NCBI GenBank assembly: GCA_016748015.1
Contig: JAAOMT010000563.1
Coordinates: 1 to 51,095 of the forward strand
Direction of reading: 5' to 3'
DNA length: 51,095 bases
Source of the DNA: Geosiphon pyriformis
Taxonomy: Eukaryota > Glomeromycota > Glomeromycetes > Archaeosporales > Geosiphonaceae
Below are positions 43,410 through 51,095 of the stretch, piece after piece. Position numbers and translations under genes: made by a program. The notes below the pieces were generated by a model. The model was not told where the DNA came from and ran no database searches. It worked only from the letters and a program-made list of their open reading frames with translations. The first letter of the stretch is position 1, and each line of letters opens with the position of its first letter.

Positions 43410-45145
43410 TCACATGATAAGATGATCCTCTGGGATAAATTCTAATTCTTCCATATCAACACCATCAAATAATCGCTGATTACATTGTGATTCCAAATCG
43501 TTGAAATGACGATATGGCATTTTCGAATCAATCCAGCTTCCACATAAATAACAAAAATGTGTTTCACATCGCGTGCATCGCATATGATTACAACCCATCG
43601 ATTTTTCAATCGCAGTCTCACATTGTGGGCAAGTTTGTGTGTTGGACTGCATCCATTTTTCTGATTCGATCTCAGAAATAGTATCGTGGACCAGTTTCTC
43701 TAGATTTTTTTGGCCATAACGAAGTTCCATCAGGGATTTGGCAGCTTCATCAGCATCTAAATAGGCTTTCACTAATTTCTTAGTATTATTGATAGAACAT
43801 CCTACGTGTGCCCCATGCCTTTATTAATGAATCGCAAGCGTATGCGAAGAATTTAATGAGATTGTAGATAGTAATGAGGCAACAAAAACCCAAAATCAAA
43901 CTTACCAAGTTCGTTGACAGACCCAACAAAAAGCAAACTGACATTTGGTACATACACAAAGTTTCTCGAATTGTGGATCTCTTCTTACGGGTACTTGACA
44001 ACTTTTTAACGGGCAAAATGTGATGAGGGGGTCTATCTCTAATTTTTGTTTTTCCAGTAAAGCAAAATATCGTTGCTCCATCTCAGCACCCACAATTTTA
44101 TCGAGTACTTCCTTGGTAAGAACGGTTTCCTCTTTACATCCAGGATCTGGGCATTTTACTTGAGACACAAGCCCTTCACGAATGAGCATCCCAAAATATC
44201 CACACAGACATTCCATACAGAATACGTGTTCACATGGTTGAAGTTTGATGCAATTTTTTCCCTGCTTTTGTTCCAGACATATCCCACAATCAAAATGATC
44301 TTGTGCAAATACTTTGGCAAGAGTTTCTTGGTTAAATAGAAAAATTGTTTCTTTAATCGTTAAATTGTCCAAGAAACCTAAAATTTGAAATGAGCATAAA
44401 AATGAGTTAACTGTAATGACATAATTAGATGGATTCATAAACAAATACTAACCATCATCAAGATATAAAGGGAAAGTTATTCCCAAAGAATCCAATGCGA
44501 TAAATTGAATAAAGTCAGCGAAGTGGAATAGAACCTATATCAAGTACCGTGTGATTTTAAGATATAATATTTGAAGAGTAATTAAGTAACTAACAAATAC
44601 GGATAAAAACTGTGATTCGATCAAGGAAGTTTACCGCATCATGAACATTCTCCCAAATCTCCTTCAACTTTTCTTGAAGCCGTACAAGCCACTCCCTTTC
44701 CATCCAACAACACTCTATTGAAAAATCCAATGCTTCCTGTTCTGGATATCCATTTGGCATTGAGAAATTAATAGTCACCGGGGGTAAATATTGAACTCTT
44801 AGAGGCACTAGGGACCTCTGTGTCACATCAGTTAAATTAGGCTCATCAGGTTCGACAAAATATATTGTTATCTTTTCCGGCAAGTTAACTAGGATCTTGA
44901 GTGAGCCTTCATACCGTGGTGAAGCCTCTGGTTTGTCTGTGTAAGTGAAATCTTGTGGGTAAATGGCCTACTTTTTTGGTTAACACCAGGTTCATATAGG
45001 TTTTGGGATCGTCATTAAACATAAAGCTTTGAACACGTTGGCCAAGCTTTGACAAAGAAGTCAACGTAATTGTTATTTAGTAAAATTAAATTACCTCTAA
45101 AGCGATTATTTCGTTTTCTTGAAGTATTTGTATTGCGGGATTCAT
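43410..45145 (-). CDS. RWD-RBR E3 ubiquitin ligase, RNF14-like, 448 aa, five exons
   Basis: Exons 45145-45095, 44967-44635, 44534-44453, 44377-43906 and 43818-43410 join in frame to 448 residues, with GT-AG introns of 75-127 nt. An N-terminal RWD domain (about residues 5-130: ENEIIALEAIYPQDF, GYPEQEALDF) is followed by RING1 (CGICLEQKQGKNCIKLQPC, then HVFCMEC and CPDPGC), an IBR domain (CPLKSCQVPV, CVCTKCQFAFCWVC, then HGAHVGC) and RING2 (CPQCETAIEKSMGCNHMRC, then CETHFCYLCG). The Cys in GCNHM is the catalytic one in RBR ligases, which take ubiquitin from E2 as a thioester before passing it on. RWD plus RBR is the RNF14 layout. The start is the first ATG ahead of the RWD motif. No stops in frame; a working host gene. 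Confidence 0.93.
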
Positions 45146-45239
45146 TGTAAAAAGAAAACGTGGAAATTGTGAAGATTGTGAATTGAAAATCAAGTCGGTG
45201 ATTCGCATTGGTTTTAATCATTTACAAATGAATTATTAG

Positions 45240-46380
45240 CCACATGATACCTGTTTTTACTATGACATGTGTTTTAAGCAAAATATTTAAATTATTTAAA
45301 TATTTAAGTATATTTTTGGTTTTTATAAATATAAATTTATTAATAAAATTTACAAAAAAATCAATTAAGCCAATTTTTATATATTTATGCATTTTTTAAT
45401 TTATATTATAATAAACCAAAAAATATTATTGTTTATGATTAAAAAATACAAAATAATATTTGTTAAAATATTTTAATATAAAATTATAAAAAATAATAGT
45501 TTGAATAAAACAACAATTTTTTATTTATTATTTTATAAAGTTTAATATTATTAATTAATAATTTTAAAACAAAAAAAAATTAATAAAAAAACAACAATTA
45601 AAAAGTTTTTTTAATAATATAAAAATAGATAAAACATTATAAAAGTGGTTTTTTTTTAAATTAAACCAAATTTTAATTGTTCTTAAATTATTATTATACT
45701 TTGTTATCAAAAACAACCTAAATATTATTTTTACTACTAAAAAAGTTCAAACATCAATATATTAAACCAATAATTTATTTTATTTTAATAATAAAAAACA
45801 CATTATTTTTATTAGTAATAATAAATTATTATTTTTTGGTTTATCAAAAGCAACAATTTTGTGTTTTTAATAACTTTAATATTTAAATTGGTTTTAAATT
45901 ATAAAATATTTTACTTTTTTTTTATATTTATAATTAGTTTTAAAGTTTTTGTAAATTATTTTATTAATATAAAACTATATATAAAAACTATTACTTTTTT
46001 GGCTTTTTTTGTTGTTATTGTTATAAATTTTATAATTAATTTTTAATTGTTTTAATTATTAAATTGGTAAATATATTTTTTTTAAATGCTAAAATAAAAA
46101 AAATTATTACAATTAAAAAAATAATAATTTTTAAAGAATTATTGTTAATTTGTACAAAAAAATAGTTAATTTTAAGAAAAAATAAAATGTAAATAGTTTT
46201 TTTAATAAAAGTTTTTTTTAATTTTTTTTTTAAATTATTAAAATAATGGTTTTTTAAAAGGTTTAAACTTCTAAAATTAAGTTTAATATGAATAAAAATG
46301 TTGTATAAATGACAAATTTAGTTTTTAATAATAATAATTTGGCTGTTATTATGTATAAAATAGCTGTTTTAAATAAATTT
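45240..46380. other. AT-rich desert without genes
   Basis: About 1.1 kb with no credible gene. Frames here give only Phe/Ile/Leu-rich translations expected from A/T sequence. Residual G/C sits mostly in AAACCA or TGGTTT words. Confidence 0.65.
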
Positions 46381-46514
46381 TTATTTATTTATTTATTTAT
46401 TAATGAGTGCAACCCAACCAAAGTTTAAAATAAGTTACAAAGAAAAGTAGCCAACTAAACATGGTTTATGCATTTGCTACATGTGACCGGCCACTCGAGC
46501 CAATCAAGGCAACA
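46381..46514 (-). repeat. LINE-D 3' tail
   Basis: Minus strand: GTGTTGCCTTGATTGG, then TGGCCGGTCACATGTAG and CAAATGCATAAACCATG, ending with ACTCATTAATAAATAAATAA. Confidence 0.8.
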
Positions 46515-49500
46515 CTATGCACTTATCAAAACACTAATCCTATGAACAGCACCAGACAAAAACAAGAACCTACTCCTAAAACTGAAACTGACATCAAGAG
46601 AATCTAGCATACCAATAAGGCGGACTGAGCCAGCTGAGAGAGGCGAAGCACCCACACCAAAAGCACCGGCCACAACAACAACATCACCAACCAAACCATT
46701 CTTCTCCATGTCAGACCTGAACTTAGTCCTAAAGAGCCAGAGGTTTGTCCTATAACCCTCAGCCAAACGATGGACAAAATCCACCACCACAACGGCCGCT
46801 TTCTTTTTGTCACTAAGAGAAGCAGTGGCCTCATCCATCCAACTCTTGAGAACAAATCCCTTGCAAAAAACTAAATACAACCCAACATCAGACACCCCTA
46901 GAGAAAAATCATGCAACACAAAAGACGGCGACAGTAGATTAGGACCCATCAGAGACCTCCACAAATTACCAAAATCACCCAGAATATCCGACTGCACAGA
47001 AGCATCCTTAACACAAGTAAAACCATGATCGGGGAGTTCTACATCTCCACAAAACAGACAAGCCACACCAGGGTAATTCTTATTATACAGCCTCTTTTGA
47101 ACAGCAACAGGCAACCTGAAATGAACAGCTTTCATAAAGTACATACGAAAAGCAGCAGTGGCTCCACATGTACTTCCAGAGAGCATATGAGAGTCAGAGT
47201 GCCAAACTAAAGTGGTGCAATTCCAATTGACAACCAGGCCAAACAAACAAGACACAATCCCTTGGCCGGAACCCACCTTCCACTGAACCTTGCAAATAAA
47301 ATGAAAAATGTCACATACAAAATGGCGGACATTACCGGAAACTTGTCTGTCATTAGCAACTACATATCTACAATCAATTCTGGCAGAGAGAGAGACCCCA
47401 GAGTGTGCAGCCTGTTCAGCAAGAACGTCAGCCAGAACATTACCAGCGATGCCAGCATAACCTTTGACCTTGATCCAGTGGACAGTTAGATCTTTGGATT
47501 CAATCAAATTAACTACATGGTGCCTTTCTATCCAGCAACTATTGCAACAGTCCAGCTGTAACAGACCCAATTCAGCCACACATGCATCAATAGCCGCTTG
47601 ACTATCCGTGTGCAAAGCCACTAAAACAGAGGCGGGAACGCACTCGAGAGCCAAGGCAACAGTCTGTAATTCAGCCAGGTTCGAAGACAGCACACCATGT
47701 ACCTCCACTCCTAAACCTTTATTCAAACCAGAAAAATAAACGGCAGCACCACACGCCACCTGGAATGTACCCAAACTTTTAAGAGAACTGTCAGTATAGA
47801 CATCAATCTCATCAGCCCACAATTCATGAATCTCCTCACAAATGTTGGCAAAAGAAGTCAAATCCAAAACACTATTACAGACAGAAGCTAAACTTGTAGG
47901 AGGGGGAGCATGCAAACAATTACTCAAGTAAGCAGAAGCCTTCAAAAACCATAAAGGCATGGAGCCTCTAGAACCAAGTCTTTTCTATTGGCGAAACGTA
48001 CGCCAATTAACAATAGAACTATTTTTGTCCAGAAGTTGGTCACCATACGCCACACCAGCAATTTTCAAGGAGTGAACCACATTGAAATACAAAGGATCAC
48101 CCAATACCAATGACATTGGGAAACGGCCAGGAGAGTGAAAGACACAGGGAAGTCTGTTATCCAAAGACAGCTTGTTGTCAAGAAATATACAAACCACACC
48201 CGCCAGAAAATTGTTTGAAGTGTTCACTCTCAGCTTGACAGGATATTGCAGAGGATTCAATAGAGCCCAGCACAAAACCTGCAAATCCAAAACTCAATAT
48301 TTGAACAGTCAGCCAAGAAGTCCAGAAGAATTTGCAAACTGCACAACAGAAGCTGTCTTGCATTTAGCCTGCAATTGTTCAAAAGATTTCAACTCATAAA
48401 AAAAGGGGTGGTGCAACGCTTCATTGGGAAAGTCTCTCGGCAAATTGGCTTTCAACCTGAGACCCCTCCTAATTAGAATGTCCCATTTTAGACAAACAGC
48501 TTTGGAAACAAAACTAAACTGTGTTTGATAACTGACTATGGGCTACAAAACAGCCGAAACCAGATAAGAAAATTGTTTATCAGAGACAGTCTTCCGGAGA
48601 ACCATATTTAAGAAGAACTTAATATCTGAATTGGCTTTGGTAAGGCTCGGCTTAGACAAACCATTGGTTGACAAGAAAATACCCAAATATTGATGACTCA
48701 CACCAGGATGGGCAATAGCAATAGCCTGGCCGTTGATGGATAGAACAGGAATCCCCACTCTTTTGTTGATAGGAATGGCAACTGTCTTCTCATTGTTTAT
48801 GTTAATGTCATTGATGAGGAAAAATTCGCTGGTCACATTAAGAATGTGCTGTGTAGAGGCTTGCCCATTTCCCACCCAAATAGTGTTATCGACAAAAGCA
48901 CCAGCTGTGAAAAAAGAAGTCATACCCCCACCAGTCTCAATCCTTCTAGTCTTTGACACAAAGTTCGAATTGATCCGATAACCACACAAATAATCTTGTC
49001 TCGCAACTTCACATAACAGAGGGTCATAAAAAATTCTCCAAAGAAGAGGTGAGAAAACTTCACTCTGATCCAAACCATCAAGAACTTTGTATCCATTAGA
49101 AAGGCCAAAATCTGTTATGACTCTGTTGAAGCGACTGTTGTGAATGTTGCCAAAGAACCTGATAAATTTGCTGCACATCTTGATATGATGTAAACTAGCT
49201 TCTAAATGAGGCCAACCAACAGAGTCATATGCTTTGCGCATGTCTTGAAGAACTAGCCAAAGTTTGCGGCCTTTTTCCAAAACATCCTTGACAATTGAAC
49301 CCACAGCTGAAATTGGTGACTAAGTGGAAGTGCCTTTGAGAACAGAAAAGTTGTTACCACAGAGGACATCAAACCTATTACAAGCAAAAGAGATCCTGTC
49401 TGAGAGAACTTTTGACAAAATCTTCTTGGCCGTCTCAATTAATGCAATAGGCCATGTATTCGACAAGACGCCATCCCAATCATAAGACTTAGGAATCATG

Positions 49501-50299
49501 GACACCCAGGCCTCTTTCCAATAGACTGGAACATTACCAACATGCAAACAAAAGTTTAGCAAAGACAACAAACACTCCAAAACCAAACAGCCAATGTGTT
49601 TCCAAAGTTCATTGGTGATACCAGACAAACCAACAGCTTTGCCATCAGAAAGATTGCTTATAACCGAAGACAACTCACACATGGTAACATCACACATAAC
49701 CAGACTGAAGACACTATTATTAACATGAGCCAAAGGGGCATATTGTTGTGCCCAAGAACCAGACAAGACAGGAAGAGCATTCCGCTTCCTGGTCCAATTA
49801 ACCATGATATCATCAACTTTAAGCTTCACTTCGTCAAGTTCCAAAATGAGAGAATCACCAACAACCAAATGGTCCAGAACAACTTTGCAAAAGGGCTGCT
49901 CCAAGATGCTCTGAATCATTCCACTTTTGTCCATTTCAAACTTTTCCATACGCTTATCAATTGCATCTCTGATAGCAGACCCTTTGGCCACCTCAGATTC
50001 ACAATATCTGGACTTTCTATATTGCTTTCTAACCTTTGAAAGATGACTTATCAAGCCAGCAGAACCCAAACTATCCTTGACCATATCTAAAACTTTGGAA
50101 GCTTCGGAAGAGTCAACCTTAAACCAAGTGTCAGCTAGACAATCAAAGCCCAAAGTATTATCCCGTCTCAGCATTTTCAATAACTTGGCAACCAAAAGCT
50201 CCAATCTGGAAAATTTAGAAGAGAGTTTATTCTTAGCACAATCAAATTTATAATACCAATGTCTTGAAAAAATTTCCTCAGCAGAAGCAGTCATGGCGT
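46515..50299 (-). pseudogene. LINE-D ORF2 pseudogene (RT, RNase H, Cys/His domain)
   Basis: Open segments at 50294-49320, 49304-48543, 48290-47985 and 47960-46515 are broken by stops, the first three clear ones at Gln or Trp positions of sister copies. RT has QDMRKAYDSVGW (about 49210-49245), LDQSEVFSPLLWRIF (Gly of the usual QG is Ser) and FVDNT (AAC at 48885-48887) for motif C. The last 481 codons are intact and hold RNase H: YTDSSLKSLG (usual DGS), NLAELQTVALALE, HTDSQAAIDA and GYAGIAGNVLADVLA (Tyr for His). The CX2CX7HX3C motif is CLFCGDVELPDHGFTC (about 47015-47065). It ends at TAG 46515. Confidence 0.9.
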
Positions 50300-51095
50300 T
50301 GTTACGGGATGGTTTTCTTGTTATATTTAATTGCTGATATCCCGCTTTAATTGCAATCAGTCTTTTGTGAGTTCCTCAATTCTATTTGTGTGATAATGTC
50401 ACTGTTACACTGAAGGCTTTCTTTTTACTGTTGCAATGTAAGTTATTCTTTAATTCTTGATTGTTGTGTGTGTTTATGTACTCCTTTTCAGAGGCTGAAC
50501 TGAAATCTACCCACTGTCTGGAGTCTTCTCTGAGGCTATCCTTGCAATTGCCTGATGTGTTTCTCTAATCTAGAAACACAGAATGTTAATGGTCTTTAGC
50601 GCTTTTCTAATTCTCACAATAAAGCTTTTATCAATTAGTAACAATGTGAATAATCTTGATCAAGAATTATTCTTCCAAGGGATTCAGTTGATGAATAATA
50701 GTTTCATTCAATAAATAATACAAGTAAGTTTCTTAATACTTTGGGTTGTGATAGTTCCGTTTTTAAATATTCTTTTTCATTTCTTTTTGATTTTAAAGGT
50801 TTCTTGGGATATTTAATTTGAAAGTATGATTTAAAGTGGAGTTTGTTGGATAAAATTGGATCTATTGCTTGATAAGTTATGATTTTTATTACTTGATTGA
50901 TTATTTCCCAATATTAAAACTACTGTATATATACATGTTTGTAGTTCTACGAAAAAATACTTTCTTTTTGATATTTCAACCTGGTGTTTGCTGCTATCAC
51001 CAGTTGGTGTTGGCTGCTATTGTGAACTGGTGCTTGCCACTATCGCGAGATGGTGTTTGCTACTATGTTAATCATTACCTTTCTAAGATTATTAC
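50300..51095 (-). mobile_element. LTR-3, LTR of a third gypsy-like lineage, cut by the window edge
   Basis: Starts TGTTACGGGATGG at 50300, next to LINE-D coding sequence; GCGT at 50296-50299 is the likely duplication. The end resembles the 3' ends of the gypsy-1 and gypsy-2 LTRs, so the element is probably on the minus strand with its body beyond the right edge. No ORF in these 796 bp, as expected of an LTR. The body is unlike the other two LTRs. Confidence 0.65.
50981..51078 (-). repeat. ~24-bp tandem array in LTR-3
   Basis: Four degenerate units of CTGGTGTTTGCTGCTATC type. Position and unit length mirror the arrays in the other two LTR types, with unrelated sequence. Confidence 0.7.

Larger units (their letters stand above)
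46381..50299 (-). mobile_element. LINE-D, non-LTR retrotransposon, 5' part cut by LTR-3
   Basis: ORF2 from just upstream of RT to the end, plus the 3' tail. The tail ends in an (AAAT)n run (plus strand ATTT repeats at 46381-46402) instead of pure A. The 5' side stops at the LTR-3 insertion (50300), so ORF1 and endonuclease, if present, lie beyond the window. It is the best preserved LINE here: few stops and more CpG left, so probably the youngest. Confidence 0.88.

Noticed and set aside
45861-46046. Small membrane-protein ORF in the AT desert
   Set aside because: The Phe/Ile/Val-rich translation is what nearly pure A/T sequence gives by chance. There is no homology or promoter context.
46381-46402. 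ATTT repeats as an independent microsatellite
   Set aside because: They lie at the exact 3' end of LINE-D and are its tail in reverse orientation.
2-50294. Stop codons reassigned (for example TGA read as Trp), since many stops fall at Trp positions
   Set aside because: TAA and TAG also occur inside frames at Gln and Trp positions, and both host genes end with TGA and contain no internal TGA. Decay explains it better.
1-51095. tRNA, rRNA or other structured RNA genes
   Set aside because: No cloverleaf with A/B-box motifs or rRNA-like stretch was noticed by eye. A covariance-model search would be needed to exclude weak candidates.

Overview
The window looks like a nuclear contig of an AT-rich, transposon-loaded eukaryote. 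Short spliceosomal introns, very AT-rich spacers, RRM/zinc-knuckle LINEs and Ty3/gypsy elements fit an early-diverging fungus, most likely an arbuscular mycorrhizal fungus (Glomeromycotina, Rhizophagus-like). That assignment is inference from style; no marker gene proves it.

Layout. (1) 1-3684: 3' part of a LINE (LINE-A, +). (2) 3685-6023: AT-rich desert with a long inverted repeat. (3) 6034-10660: two head-to-tail copies of a non-autonomous element carrying only a LINE-type ORF1 plus the LINE 3' tail. (4) 10669-19429: LINE-C (+) with ORF1 and ORF2, broken by a truncated Ty3/gypsy element (gypsy-1, -, 16509-18989). (5) 19780-20885: decayed pogo/Tigger-like transposase (-). (6) 21133-38892: LINE-B (-), split by a solo LTR (22338-23316) and by a nearly 10-kb Ty3/gypsy element (gypsy-2, -, 28414-38261) that encodes gag, protease, a Cys-rich linker, a dUTPase, RT, RNase H, integrase and an extra 3' ORF. 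(7) 38893-40740: AT-rich desert. (8) 40740-45145: the only host genes, convergent: a six-exon SLC17-like MFS transporter (+, 482 aa) and a five-exon RWD-RBR E3 ubiquitin ligase (-, 448 aa). (9) 45240-46380: AT-rich desert. (10) 46381-50299: LINE-D (-). (11) 50300-51095: end of a third LTR type inserted in LINE-D.

All mobile elements are inactive. Their nonsense codons and many active-site losses look like C->T / G->A transitions: seven of seven where an intact sister copy lies next door, and all five reverse transcriptases have one motif-C aspartate changed to asparagine. Both host genes read cleanly, so this is mutational decay and not an altered genetic code.

Most unusual points: an 8-bp sequence (ATTATGTT) present three times around two adjacent retrotransposon insertions, suggesting reuse of one target site; ORF1-only elements sharing the LINE tail; a conserved unrecognised ORF after integrase in two gypsy lineages, intact in one; a dUTPase and a Cys-rich module inside gypsy-2; different ~20-bp tandem arrays in the LTRs of three lineages that share the same ends; stop-start overlaps at the LINE ORF1/ORF2 boundary; and a copy of the LINE-tail core upstream of the MFS gene. 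No complete, clearly new functional system (defence, toxin or biosynthetic) is visible.
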